DNA of 64,000 nucleotides from Eublepharis macularius (taxonomy: Eukaryota > Chordata > Lepidosauria > Squamata > Eublepharidae), in NCBI RefSeq assembly GCF_028583425.1, contig NC_072791.1:189448311-189512310 (forward strand), read 5' to 3'. Below, one piece after another: positions 21,666 through 32,767 of the stretch (its first letter is position 1; each line of letters starts with the position of its first letter). The translations under genes were made by a program, and so were the position numbers. The notes under the pieces are model-generated. The model worked only from the letters and a program-made list of their open reading frames with translations. It did not search any database and was not told the DNA's origin.

Positions 21666-23162
21666 GATTCGGTTTCGTTTTCTTGGCCATGTCGGACGCT
21701 CCTCTCCGCAGGTCCGGGAGGAAGTGCCCGAGCACCCTGACCGGGCGGCTGATCTGCGAAGATTAGCCCCCAAGACTCCCATTGAGGGAGGCAGGGTCTG
21801 GGACGCTGCAGGAAGAGCCCCCCGAAAATCAATGTGGGGGGTAAATTGCCCGTTTGTCCCTATGGAGACCAGCAGATGTGCGTGGCGCCTCGAGTGCTGC
21901 CGGGCCATGGAAAACGGCAAAGAGCAGAACTAGGCGGAAGCCTGTAAGTAAGCGAATCCCTTCTGTTATTACAAGCGCACGCGAAGGAGTGGTGGGATCT
22001 GAAGCTAAGAAGGCTCGTTCTTCCCCTTCGCTGAGTTTCAGAATCTGGCTGGCGGTCCCCCCCCCTAAAATGGCAGCGAAAAAACAAAGTCCCGCTCTGG
22101 GCAAGTCAATCTCGGCTGCCCTGCAGGGGAAGGGAGAGTCGCTCGAGGAATTGGTGCGGAGGGCGGTTATCGAAGCCATAAAACCCTTTGTTGACAAGCT
22201 GAACGAAACAGATCAAAGGGTGGGCTTAATTGAGAGCGAAGTGAAAACCATTAAGGAAGCAGCGGGGGGGGCAGAGAAGTCTGCTCGGGAAAGTGCGTCA
22301 CTCGTGAAGGCTACAAGTAAAGAGTTAAAGCTGGTGGAGAACCAGCTGATTGGGCTACAAGTGGAACGAACACAGACAATTTTGCGCCTCCAGAACGTGA
22401 AAGAGGAGGAAAATGAGGATTTATGGGGTCTGGTCTTGGAACTATTGGCGACACCCGCGAAGGCAACTAAAGAAGAGGTTAAAAGCGCCATTTTGGAAGT
22501 CCGCCGGGCTTCTTCAAAATATGCAACGAAGCGTCAGCTGCCTCACGAGATCATCATCAATTTTTCATCTAAAAGGATCCGAGACACTATCCTATACAAT
22601 TCATATAACGCGGATCTGGACTTTTTGGGTAACAAAGTTAAGATACTAAAAAACGTCCCATTTTTAGTTCGGAAAAGACATTTTAAGTATAAAAAGCTCG
22701 CAGCTCTTCTGAGGGAACGTGGAATAAAGTACAAATGGCTATTTCCGGAAGGAATCTGGTTCAGTTACAAAGATCAAGCTTACAAGATATTATCAGAAGA
22801 TCAACTAAGGGATTTTGAGGACGAAAATCCAGAATTTCAGCGCACCAAGCAAGAAGAAAAGGAGAAGTCTGAGGGGGGGGGAGGAAACGAGCACTGTGGC
22901 TGCAGTTGCTCAGAGAGAACTGCGTCCGGGACCCAGGAGGGGGAGGAAAACTTAATTTGAATTTGAATTGTAATTTGCATTTTGTAAGGTCAACCACTCC
23001 ATCAATACTATACAAAGCTTAATTTTTTTAATAATGGCAGTATGAAGGGAAAGCATTCTGTGTAGTGTAGTTGTTATATGTTGTTGTTGGTTTTTTTTCC
23101 TTTCCTTCCCTTGTTCCCCTTTCTTTCCTTTGTATTGTTAGTTAATGTAGTTAATTAAAAAA
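21666..23162 (+). mobile_element. L1 ORF1-only (HAL1-like) retrotransposon
   Basis: A 1.5-kb unit has a 5' leader, one long L1 ORF1, a short 3' UTR with a pyrimidine-rich tract, and an A-rich end. It is bounded by a perfect 18-bp target-site duplication, AAATGGAGGAGCAGAATT, at 21,648-21,665 and 23,163-23,180. No ORF2 (endonuclease/reverse transcriptase) is present between the ORF1 stop and the tail. The structure matches the HAL1 (half-L1) type known from mammals, but it could be an internally deleted L1 that was then retroposed. It interrupts a SINE. Confidence 0.85.
22070..22960 (+). CDS. L1 ORF1p-like RNA-binding protein (296 aa)
   Basis: This is the L1 ORF1 protein, the trimeric RNA chaperone of L1 particles. 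The preferred start is 22,070 (MAAKKQSPALGK); the frame is open back to 21,854, but that part has no family similarity. Residues about 18-105 are heptad-rich and predicted coiled coil (LEELVRRAVIEAIKPFVDKL onward). An RRM-like domain follows, with ILRLQNVKEEEN, RRASSKYATKR and PHEIIINFSSKRIRDTIL. The C-terminal domain shows ALLRERGIKYKWLFPEGIWF and ILSEDQLRDFEDENP, parallel to the human protein's order. The tail is short and acidic/glycine-rich. The frame has no stops or frameshifts, which suggests a fairly young insertion. Confidence 0.85.
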   Translation: MAAKKQSPALGKSISAALQGKGESLEELVRRAVIEAIKPFVDKLNETDQRVGLIESEVKTIKEAAGGAEKSARESASLVKATSKELKLVENQLIGLQVERTQTILRLQNVKEEENEDLWGLVLELLATPAKATKEEVKSAILEVRRASSKYATKRQLPHEIIINFSSKRIRDTILYNSYNADLDFLGNKVKILKNVPFLVRKRHFKYKKLAALLRERGIKYKWLFPEGIWFSYKDQAYKILSEDQLRDFEDENPEFQRTKQEEKEKSEGGGGNEHCGCSCSERTASGTQEGEENLI

Positions 23163-23248
23163 AAATGGAGGAGCAGAATTATATAAGCCACTTGGTTCTT
23201 CATTCGGGAGCAAGGTAGGGTATAAATAAAATAAAATAAACCAACACT

Positions 23249-24866
23249 ATTGCCATTGTTATGGTCTCTGTACAGTTCCACATGGGAAATTAGAAGGCTT
23301 AATGATGGGCATGAGCTGTCAGTCAAATAAAGAGTGAAATACACCCTTGCCCCATCCAGGAATCTTTCTTTGCATTAAATAATAATGTTTTTATGAAAGA
23401 GGATAGACCTTAAAGCACACAGTTCACTAATTCTTTGTTCAGATTGTGTAGTAGGCTAGCGAGTCATGCTTTGTGGCAAACAGGTTTATCTGGGTGAACG
23501 TACCTTGTTTGAACTTGCTTGATTACATGAGGGAACTACTGATCAGATGACCTCAATGTACTCTGGTAGTTTTCTGGAGAATAGCATTGAGTCGAGCTGC
23601 TTCACTCCTCTATGGTAGATGGCTGGTCATTGCAGCCTGCAGCTGCTTTTGCCCAATCCCAAAACTAAATCATCTCATTTACAAGCAATATCCTCTGGTG
23701 TCACGGTTGTTTCAGTTCATTCAATTGACTGATTTGTATAAAGCACAGAATCTTGCCATTTATTCCTTCTCTCCAGCTTCTCATTCAGATGCATCCTTTT
23801 TTCACTTATGAAGACAGTGGTATCTATTTGACAAATGATTACAAGAACCGATTACAGTGGGTTCATGGATAGATACTGAAGGCGCACTTAGGGCCAATTC
23901 GGATGTTACAAAGTCCACATGTCCCGATGTGTCTAGTTTTCATTGAATGATTATCTGTGCTATCACAGTTGGGGTACTGAATGTATGAAGGCTAGTCATA
24001 AAACATTCAAGAGTCCATTGCAGCATAACATTCCAACATGCTTGGAACTTTAATTTTCAGGTGCATGCAGGCCCAGTTTGGATGAATGAGACCTGTGGTG
24101 GGTAGGAGAACTTTCTAATGTCTGTATCAGCCCTGAAAAAAACTCAGTAGTAAATCTCAACTCAAAAATCTCAAACTTCTTCCTTCTTTTTTCCTTGTTT
24201 CTTTTAAAATCAAAAGTGGTGGTATCAGGTAGGTGGTAGGGAAGTGGCTACTGAGAGAAAACTATCTTATCAGTGAGAAAGCAGTAGAATGGTGCAAATG
24301 GAATATCTGAATTTGCTCAAATACTTCTAAACAGAACAATCAGCTCCCCCCCATTCATGCCTGGAGAGCAGGATTGGAGGTGAACTGGCAGGTGTTCAAA
24401 CATGAAGGAGCCCTAGAAGATCCCTGAGAATCTGTAATAGTAATGACTCTCTTCATAATTCAGTCAAGTATTGTGAATTAAGAAATTTGTAGTCTGAACC
24501 AGGTCAACGTGAATGTTGGCACCATCACTAACTCTTTGACTAGATGATGCATATCCTCGTTGTTTTAAATTAACACTGCATTAGTAACTAGTCCCAATTC
24601 TTAAGCTGACATTAGTCATTTTGGTAGGTTTTACTTTTCTCCCTCAGACTGGAGAAAATCATATTTATATTTTCCTTCCTTGATACTGTTTGTCACCATT
24701 GCCTCCCCAGGCTGCTTCTTCCTGGATTAATCATGTCGGCAATTCTATTCAATGGGAGATAATGTGATCAAGATGACATCATAATGCCAAGAAGACAGTG
24801 ATAAAATGAGGGCAATTGAGGGCAACTGAGACTGAGGGCAAGTGGAAGCAGTTTAAAGGAATAACG
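23249..24866. other. intergenic, no gene seen
   Basis: No exon recognised. A sequence starting AGGGCCAATTCGGATGTTAC at 23,889 has the look of a transposon end, but no matching inverted end was found. Confidence 0.4.
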
Positions 24867-24949
24867 GCCCAATCCTAAGCAAATTTGAGCCCTTCTAAGT
24901 TCATTGAAGTCACTGGACATAGAAAGTGTAACTCCGCTTAGGATTGCAG
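24867..24949. mobile_element. short palindromic MITE (AATCCTAA type)
   Basis: The ends are CCCAATCCTAAGC and GCTTAGGATTGC as inverted repeats, with an inner GTTCATTGAAGTCACTGG-like phrase. The element is about 83 bp and non-coding. Family members are at 42,528-42,610, 62,559-62,630 and, degraded, 34,906-34,987. Confidence 0.65.
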
Positions 24950-26435
24950 TATAAATCTTCTTTTCTTTTTGCAAAGAATGCAGAACTATTGCTGAAAGGG
25001 GAGGCTTTTTTCAGTATTGCTGGAAATATTTATGAAACAAGAATAGTTTGGCTATTAGTGTGTTCAAACATGCAGGGGATTTTGCTACATTTCAATGGGA
25101 TGTTGTCTGTCAGACACAATTTTCAGAATGAACTTCAGCATTAGGCAAAAAATCAGACCACCGACATACCTAGAGAAAAAAGAGGAAGACGTGTTACAGA
25201 AAGGGAGCTCAGTTCAGAGACCTTCCCCACTTCCATAAGCAACATTTCCATTAAGAATGATCAGGCCCTGAGGAAACAAAGCAGCCATATCAACAGTGAT
25301 ATACATGAGAAGAGTACAAGTTCGCCAAGCCTTATCTTGACGAAGAAACCAGGTCTTTCAGCAATACAACATGGCTCCCAGGAGACAGCATTTCCAAAGC
25401 GAGGATGCCATTTTGAGCACTGACCTTCATGATCCCCTCATGAAGCCAACCAAATCTGAGGAGGATAAGAACTAATTTGCTCCATTTCCCTCATACTAAT
25501 ACTTCCTGCTAGAAAGCAAATAAAGGAGTGTTTTCCTTATGCCTTGAAGCAAATATGATGTTTCATCTATACCCTTTGTGAACAATGCTTCCTCTCTTTT
25601 TAATGTACAGGAAAATCCTTGTTTTTCATCTTCTTATTTAAAACATTTTATAGACGATATAGATTATGTTCCTGCAGCTGAGAAATATGCAGAAAATATC
25701 ACTTGTTAATACCTACTATTAGGAGATTTCGACTACCCTGAACCACCAACTACATTTCAGTCGCTCTGTTCTCATTGCATTCCCTGTACAGACTGCTGCA
25801 GTGATTTGTGGACTGCTATTTTATTTTTATCTTTTATCCTATTCTCTTTAACCAACAGGGTGCATATGGTATATACTAAATAAGATTCTAAGTCCACATT
25901 TCCCAGAATAGCCTGAATAAAGGCAGTGTGTAATTTTCTGGGGAAAATATCTTCATGAATGCAGCTTGGAGACTATGATTCTTATTTCCATCATGTATAA
26001 AAACTCGATATTATAAAAATACAAGCCGAGAACCCACACGGACTTGCAGGGAACATTTAATTTCCCCTCCCCATTATTTCCTCTTTCTATTCCTGAAAGC
26101 CTTTATAGCCTCTCCTCTTTTCCTGATTCCTTCTCTCCTACCCACCCACCAACCAACATACCTTTATCTACCGCTTGTCTTCAACTTTGACTCTTTCTCT
26201 CCAGGAAAACCCTGGCTGTGTTGTGCAGTGCCAGCCAGCAGGCTGCACCCACTTGCACTGTGCTAGATGCTGGGCTGGGTCCAGTTGAGTGATGGTGAAT
26301 CCTCACTTTTACCTGTACCCCCCTCCCCATACTCTTTCCTCATGCCCCCCCCATATCCTCAACTTCTCCTTCCTTCTCTCCTTCCCATTCACAAAGCATG
26401 ATCACTTTTCTCTGCTCCCCACTTTTAGCTATATT
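24950..26435. other. intergenic, no gene seen
   Basis: No exon, RNA gene or repeat end recognised. Pyrimidine-rich from about 26,060 to 26,430. Confidence 0.4.
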
Positions 26436-26440
26436 TATTA

Positions 26441-26656
26441 TTTATTTCATTTAGAGCCCACCTTTCTCCAAAATGGGAAACCGAAGCAGATTACACCTAT
26501 ATCTTCTCCATTTTATCCTCACAGAACCCCTGTGAGGTAGGTAAGGCTAAGAGTATGTGAGTGGCCTGAGGCCACTCATTGAACTTCCGCAACAGACTGG
26601 GTATTGAACCTGAGTCTCCCAGATTCTAGTTTGCACCTCTAACCACTACACTAGTG
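26441..26656 (-). mobile_element. tRNA-derived SINE (antisense)
   Basis: Read on the minus strand it runs from a tRNA-like head (AGTGTAGTGGTTAGAGGTGC) through TCAATACCCAGTC and CCTTACCTACCTCACAGGGG to TTTGGAGAAAGGTGGGCTC and an AAATAAATAATAAATA tail. Nearly full length; same subfamily as 8682-8910. Confidence 0.8.
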
Positions 26657-26665
26657 TTTTCATGT

Positions 26666-27718
26666 GCTTGTTGCTGTTGAATATTAGGAGCTGAGCCTAG
26701 GTGAGTCATGAAAGTTGCATGCTAGCAAGTTGCTCAGTAGTTGTTGCTAGCTATGGCTCCAATGAGTTTTCCCTTAAAGGCCAAAACTGCCTTGGAAAGG
26801 CCCCACTCCTCTCATTTCTTTTACTGACAGAATCCAAGGCTTGAAGGGTGGCAATGTGTTTGTGGTTGCCTAGCAACCCATACAATGCCCATTGAGATCT
26901 CCATTTTTAAGGGTACAAGTGCAGCCTGTATTATTTTGTGAGGTTCTTTTCACATTTTTCTGCAAATCTAGGGCTTTCCTCAGGTTTGAAGAAAGACTTG
27001 TCTGGTCTGGTCATGGCTCTAATCTCTGAATTTAAGTATCCACAGATGGAGCCATGTTGAGAATTAAATATATTGATCTTTCCTTGTGGTTGCTTTCCCA
27101 TTAATGAGACTTACTTCTCCCCACCCCGATGTTTGGAAGCAAGATGTACATCTATAGCAGGAATTGAATTAGTATGCTAGGTGGGAACACTAATTGCCAT
27201 TATAACGAGGAAAGCAAGCTCCTACCATTAACTGTGAGGCAGGTGGGACAGGGATATACTTCTTCCCCCAAAATTTCCATCAGAAGAGTACTTTCTCACT
27301 TTCACACTTCTTCTGCGTTCCCAAATGCCCCTGAAATGCTGCTCCAGGGAGAAGAGGAGACCGCCATCATGGAGAATTGGCAACAATGGCTCCTCCCTTC
27401 TGTCTGTGGAAATTTGAGGCAGGATTCAATTCAGTGTTATTTATTGGGTAGCTGCACTTGCTGATCCCCCTTCCTGCTGCCTATCAACTCCTAATGTTTA
27501 CAGGTAAGGGTAAGAATTTACCTCCCTCCCTACAATAATCCAACGGTGATTCTGACAAATGATATACCTCACCCACTCTTTCAGCAATCAAAATTATTTT
27601 CTAAGGCAACACTTTTTTAAAAATCCAAATTAGGTGAATATGTTCATTTTTTAAAAAAACCACAGCATTCCATACTCTGCCTAGTGCTGAATGAAATAAC
27701 CCGTTGCCATCACACCAT
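26666..27718. other. intergenic, no gene seen
   Basis: Nothing recognised. The short open frame at 27,174-27,464 lacks a known motif. Confidence 0.4.
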
Positions 27719-28230
27719 CCCCCTCCCTCCGTCTCTTTCTTTATTTCTTTAGAAAAAGTTTTGTGCCACCTCTCCAGAAATGTGCCCAAGGTGGCTTACA
27801 ACAGAAAAATAATAAAAACAAAACATTAAAAGATATCATTTTAAATCCAGCACTGGGGGGGGAAGCCTTGCATAAAAACATACATTGTAGAAACAGATCA
27901 TAGACAGCCTAAAACAGTGTTAAAAAATTAGCCCCTTAATTAAACGTATGGTGAATAGAAATTATTTGGCTTGGCAGGGCACTTAAAAGAATCCAAAGCA
28001 GGCATCATGCGAGCCTCATGGGGCAGGGTATTCCACAAGCAAGGTGCCACTACTGAAAAAGCCCTGTCTCTGGTTGCCGCCACCCACCTTACCTTTTTAG
28101 GCAGGGGCACAGACAACAGGGCTGGTGAGGTAGGAGGGGGAATTTTGCTGATTATGGGCAGAATCACAGACAGCAAACTTAACCAAAGATGATACCTATG
28201 CTCCCAGTTGCTGCGGGGTATCATTCATTT
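27719..28230 (-). pseudogene. L2/CR1-type LINE 3' coding end (antisense)
   Basis: Minus-strand translation of 27,940-28,224 contains RDRAFSVVAPCLWNTLPHEA, then a SFKCPAKPNNF-like end. This is the conserved C-terminal tail of L2/CR1-clade LINE reverse transcriptase proteins (pattern 'FSVAAPRLWNALP...SFK'). The 27,719-27,940 part is the matching 3' UTR, including AAGGTGGCTTACAAC read from the + strand. The copy is 5'-truncated and not functional. Confidence 0.7.
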
Positions 28231-28899
28231 TGCTACCTCATGAGTAGTGCCATTTGAGATTGAACTATGGTGATGATATGCAAAGCTACATCAGTGAGCG
28301 CAGGAAACTTTGCTTTTTCCCTCACATTCCTGCATCTTGTAGATAAAGCAGCAGCAGAAGAAAAAATGACACCCAGCAGCAGAGCAGAGACAAGATGGTT
28401 GCTGTTCCTAGGACCCTGCAAACAGGTAACAGCGATAAAGGTAAACACAGTCTGATGCTATGTGATGCAGATACCTTCAACATGATCAAAGAAGAAATTT
28501 TAGCTCAGCATTATATACCCCGGACTAAAAAAAAAAAAGGAGCCAAATTCCAAAGCAACAATAGCTTACCTCTGCAATAGGTACTGACCTCTTACAGTGC
28601 TTCCACACTAGGCCAGGTCTTCCGTCTTGACACTCTTCAGTCACTCACATTCTTAAGGATCTGGATGATGTTCTGTCTATCTGCCACATTGCCACGTTCT
28701 CCCCAATAGTATCCTGCTTGTTTTCAAATGTATATAGCTTTGTTAATTTCCCCATGAATTTGATGTTGAGCTTTAGGTGTGAACTGATGTGATGGCATTG
28801 TCACACCTGGTTTAAAGTCATAGTTTTTTTCACATAGTGGGTGATGGTGTGTAATCCAGCCTCTCGTCATTACTTACTTGCACACCCTCTGTCAGTAGC
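28231..28899. other. intergenic, no gene seen
   Basis: No gene or repeat end recognised. Confidence 0.4.
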
Positions 28900-28902
28900 T
28901 TC

Positions 28903-29095
28903 ATAAGAAAAGAAGAAGAGCCCTGCTGGATCAGACTGGAGGTCCATTGGACAACCAGTTGTCCTGGAGGGCCAACAAACATGGCATAGAGGCCACGGCC
29001 TGACGTTACCTCTTATATTCAGAGCTCTGCAGGTGAATATTTAGTCACCATGATTAGTAGCCATTGATGGACATCCTCCATGAATCTGTCTTTGA
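28903..29095 (-). repeat. CR1-like interspersed repeat (antisense)
   Basis: The + strand reads AGAAGAGCCCTGCTGGATCA, a GGTCCATTGGAC block, GGAGGGCCAACAAACATGGC, then GTAGCCATTGATGGAC and CCATGAATCTGTCTTTGAA. This order is a widespread sauropsid repeat thought to be a LINE 3' region. The opposite orientation occurs at 46,735-46,975 (CAGGATGCTGGTCTAGATCA). Confidence 0.6.
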
Positions 29096-29565
29096 AAGCT
29101 ATCTCTGTTTGTGAGTCAGTCCTCTTGGCTGTGTTCCATGTCTTCTCTTCCTTGCAATGAAGTTCTTGCAGAAAACTCCCTATCACTTTCATCTCAACAG
29201 TAAAGGGCTTCTCTGAGCTGGTTGCAAAAGAAAGGAGAGAGTCTTATGAGTTTCTTTGCAGGCATGTACGAGGATGAGGTGGATACTTCAGGTGTAAGCC
29301 AAAGCCAGAGATGCCTACAATTAGTTCCGTCACTACAAGCCCTTCTTCTGTATCCCATATGCCTGTGGTGGTTTGCGCATATGGCCTTCTGGGACTCCTC
29401 CTCTTACAAAAGTAGTAGCAATGGTGGCAGTGTAGGGGGGAGTAGGTGTTATCAGTAACTCTTCCTTCTACTCAGGTTCCACCAAGGGGAAAAAAATCTG
29501 GGAAGTTTCGTTAGGACTCTTTCATAGACAATGCAGAATTATCATTGAGCAAAGATAGCACTAGC

Positions 29566-30000
29566 TAGGGGTCATTTCGTAGAAAAAGAGCTGGAGGAAC
29601 TCATTAGCATAACTCATTAGCATATGCCATGCCCCTTGACATCACCGGACATGTGTCATTGGCATAACTGATTTGCATATGCCACACCCCCTGACATCGC
29701 CTATCCTGGCTGTTTTCGACCCAATCCTGGCCATTCAGGACCAAAATTGGGCCCAAAATGGCAAAAGGGGGCTGAAAATGGCCAAAAAGGGGCCCAAAAT
29801 GGTCAGGATCAGGGCACTGCTGAACAGGAGAGTGATCCACCACCTGTCAGAGGCCCAGTCTGGGCCATTTCAGCCCCAATCCAGGACGAAACGGGCCCAA
29901 AATGGCCAAGAGTCAGGTGGGCAGGGCGACCTGACATGTGACCTCTTTGGAGAACTGCTGGAACTACGTTTCTGCACATTCCCCCTCGAAATGAGCCCTG
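29566..30000. mobile_element. hAT-like MITE, TIR YAGGGCTCATTTCG
   Basis: The left end TAGGGGTCATTTCG and right end CGAAATGAGCCCTG are inverted repeats. The flanks GCACTAGC (29,558-29,565) and GCACTAAC (30,001-30,008) match at 7 of 8 positions, as expected for a hAT target duplication. The interior has repeated TTAGCATAACT/TTTGCATATGCCA pieces and many GGCCCAAAATGGCC-like units. Open frames there are repeat artefacts. Confidence 0.85.
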
Positions 30001-30008
30001 GCACTAAC

Positions 30009-31228
30009 ACGTAATAAACTTTGTCATTTGCTGTTATTTGGAAGTGCCCTTCTTCTGCATAAGTTTTTCTGCATTTTTAGTATTTTGTATAATTTTTTTC
30101 AGTTACTACAAGTTGTATAGGGGGGCAAGGAGCTATGTAGGTCATGGAATCCCCACATATGGCTCCACTGGGATCTTGATTTAACAACTTCTCTAGCTTC
30201 TGCGATACTAGGCATTACTCACATAAGCATTCCATTGTATCTCCACAACTGTAAGAACTAAAAATTAGTTTTTAAACAATAGGCAATTCTAAGGAAGTTG
30301 ATGTGCACCAGGGTGGTCTTTTTAGTGCTCCCAATGGAATGACAGCATTTATACACCTTTGACTATCTGATTGTCCTTCCTAGCCATCCTCACATAGGTA
30401 GCAGCTCACCAAGTGCACCCTTTTACTGGGCTTGTATTTTACAAGGTATAATGGATGATTGCCTGGTATGGTCGCTGTAAAGGAAAGTCTGAACAGAAGT
30501 CTAATGTAGGATCCTTGCCGAAATCAAGTAGGTCTAGGCCTGGCCCTGGCTAGTGCTTTGATGGGATTCCTCTTGGAAATCCTATGAAAGAAAGGTGGGA
30601 TTTAAAAATGTAATAAATAAATAAATAAACAATATGCAACTTGTTGCTGCTCAACTGCCAGAATAACGGGCAATGAAAGCTAGCAACTGCAGAAGCACAG
30701 CAAATGTCTCTGATTTTCGTTTCAGAAAGGGGAAGACATTTCAATTTTACATTGGCATTAACATTTCTTACTGCACGGAGCAGCAAGGAATATTTTAGGA
30801 AATGGGACATTGCAACTGTCTTGAACCCTAAACATATTTCTAAAATTAAACATCTTTCCTCCACAGTTCCAGAGATATTTTTGCGTTTCTCCTCCTGACA
30901 TGCAGAGAGAGTGCAAAAGCACCACCTTGTGGCCAATGAATTTCTTTTTCCACGTTTTCTTTCTTTTCCAATATTTTAAGAGGGAAAACTCCCCTCAAAC
31001 ACATACACATAATTTTTTTCATTTTTTTCAGTACGGTTATTAAAACATTATGGCTAGGATCTGCAAGAGTTTCTGCTATGCAAGAGCTTTCCTGATCAAA
31101 GTTAAGCTTGGAGGTCACTGTAGGAAATTCCCCAGCTACAGAAAACAGCTTTTTCAGAAGCTGTGATATAGAGGGGACTTCAGAAGCCCTGAAGGACACA
31201 TGGAAGCTCTCTAGGTTATCCTTGAGAT
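30009..31228. other. intergenic, one LINE/SINE tail
   Basis: A retroposon 3' tail is visible at about 30,570-30,632 (ATGAAAGAAAGGTGGGATTT then AATAAATAAATAAATAAAC). The remainder, including antisense open frames at 30,550-31,253, has no recognised motif. Confidence 0.4.
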
Positions 31229-31392
31229 CCAGTCCAGTCAAACTTGATCTCATCAGATCTCAGAATCAGCCTTAGTTAGTAATGAGATGGGAGACCTCCA
31301 TGAAAGACCAGGTCACTGTGCAGAGAGGCAGGCAATAGCAAACCACCTCTAAATCAGTGCTGTCCTAAGATGAGTTCCTGTAGTCTAAGCCT
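31229..31392 (+). mobile_element. 5S rRNA-derived SINE (sense)
   Basis: The head is a degraded 5S rRNA: CTTGATCTCATCAGATCTCA matches the 5S phrase GATCTCGTCTGATCTC, and GTAATGAGATGGGAGACC corresponds to 5S box C (TGGATGGGAGACC). The body is the SINE part, with GCAGAGAGGCAGGCAATAGC and AAACCACCTCTAAATCAG. Transcription of this family would use the internal 5S-type (type 1) Pol III promoter. This copy is diverged. Confidence 0.75.
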
Positions 31393-32278
31393 ATTGAATT
31401 GTTTCCTTGAAAACCCCAGCAACTGAACAGCACTTCCCACTCCCACCACTAAAAACAAGTTTATTGTTTGAGTCGAAAAAGCTCTTTTCGTTTTATTTAT
31501 TAAAATGTATGTGGTTCAAGGCGACTTGCAGTTCCAAGAATAATCACATACAAAATAGTCAAACCTTATTTACCTTCCCAAGAACATCTCTGCAGCTTCA
31601 ACCCCATTAAAAGCACTGGCAAATGGCGTTACGGCAGTCCCTAAAAACGTCTAAGTGTCCCCTCGCTTTCTCAGGGAGCCTTTTTGTTGGGGGTGAGCCA
31701 GCCATGAGGTATATATAAATATAAGCAGAATATGGTAGCAGAATATATTAGCGCAGTGGAAATAAGTAGACAGACTTCTATGGTTTTAGCTCTATAAAAT
31801 ACTTTACTACATAACAGGATAAAAAGGGTACATTTGTAGGAAAAACAATAAACACTTTCTGACTACATCTTGATGGCTAGACTAAGATACTTATAGAGAG
31901 AAAAACTTAGACTGCATGAGAAGAGACTCAGAAGAAGAAGAGGCAGAAGTGAAGTGAACAAAGAGCAATAAAACCTTAGTATATGTTGCTAGCTAATTGC
32001 CCCCCAATAAACCAGCTCATCCAATGGACATTCCTAGATTCCTTCATTAAGACTAAAGATTCCCACTTTCTATGACAGGAACTTCTACTCAATGCCTAAG
32101 TGGTCTTGGCTAACTAGCTATCTGACTAAACAAACAGAATAACAATTTAACTCTTTCATGACTGAGCATTGGACACTTGCAAAAAGGCCAACACTTTTCC
32201 ACAACTTGGGAACCACTATAGAGAAGAAACAGGCTCTAGAAGACTCTAAGCAGGTCACCTTAAGTTGGAAAATAAGTA
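31393..32278. other. intergenic, no gene seen
   Basis: Nothing recognised apart from a short LINE-tail-like stretch near 31,490-31,560 (TTTATTTATTAAAATGTATG, GGCGACTTGCAGTTCC). Confidence 0.4.
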
Positions 32279-32765
32279 GAGCCAGTTTGGTGTACTGGTT
32301 AAGAGCAGCAGGACTCTAATCTGGAGAACAAGGTTTGATTCTTCACTCCTCCACTTGAAGCCAGTTGGGTGACCTTGGATCAGTCCCAGCTCTCTGAGAG
32401 CTCTCTCAGCCCCAACCACCTCACAGGGTGATTGTTGTGAGGATAATAATAACACACTTTGTAAACCTCTCTGAGAGCGGAACTACGTGACAAAAGGCAC
32501 AGGTTGGACACTTGTCAGCTTCCCTCAAGTTTTGATGGGAAATGTAGGCAGCTTGGCGGAATGTTGGACAAGTGACAGTTGAAAAGTCCATTGGACAGCA
32601 GTCAGAGAGTGAAGCTGCGAGACCAGGATGCCTACATTTCCCATCAAAACTTGAGGGAAGCTGACAAGTGTCCAACCTGTGCCTTTTGTCACTTGCAGTT
32701 CTGCTCTGAGTGTGGCATTAAGTTGTCCTGAAGGGGGGTATATAAATCAAATGTTATTGTTGTTA
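32279..32765 (+). mobile_element. tRNA-derived SINE, split by a palindromic MITE
   Basis: The head AGCCAGTTTGGTGTACTGG is followed by GGACTCTAATCTGGAG, GGTTTGATTCTTCACTCCTC and CACCTCACAGGGTG. The body breaks at CTGAG (32,471-32,475) and resumes at 32,706 with CTGAGTGTGGCATTAAGTTG, ending in ATTGTTGTTAG. Same subfamily as 14,766-15,892. Confidence 0.85.
32476..32705. mobile_element. palindromic MITE with CTGAG target duplication
   Basis: Second copy of the family at 21,378-21,609: same arm blocks (GGTTGGACACTTGT, TTCCCTCAAGTTTTGATGGG) and nearly the same length (230 against 232 bp). The ends AGCGGAACTACGTGAC and GTCACTTGCAGTTCTGCT have drifted. The flanking 5-mers are CTGAG on both sides. 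It also sits inside a SINE. Confidence 0.85.
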
Positions 32766-32767
32766 GA

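Larger units (their letters stand above)
21266..23248 (+). mobile_element. tRNA-derived SINE split by two insertions
   Basis: The SINE body is present in three pieces. The head is at 21,266-21,377 (GTGATGTAGCAGTTACAGTG to GGTCACACACTCTCAG). The middle is at 21,610-21,665 (CTCAGCCTAACCTATCTCAC to GGAGGAGCAGAATT). The tail is at 23,163-23,248 (AAATGGAGGAGCAGAATT, AAGCCACTTGGTTCTT, then a (AAAAT)n-type end). The first break is a palindromic MITE and the second an L1 ORF1-only unit, each with its own target duplication. Confidence 0.9.

Noticed and set aside
21854..22069. N-terminal extension of the L1 ORF1 frame
   Set aside because: Open frame but unlike ORF1p; the ATG at 22,070 starts the part with coiled coil, RRM and C-terminal domain.
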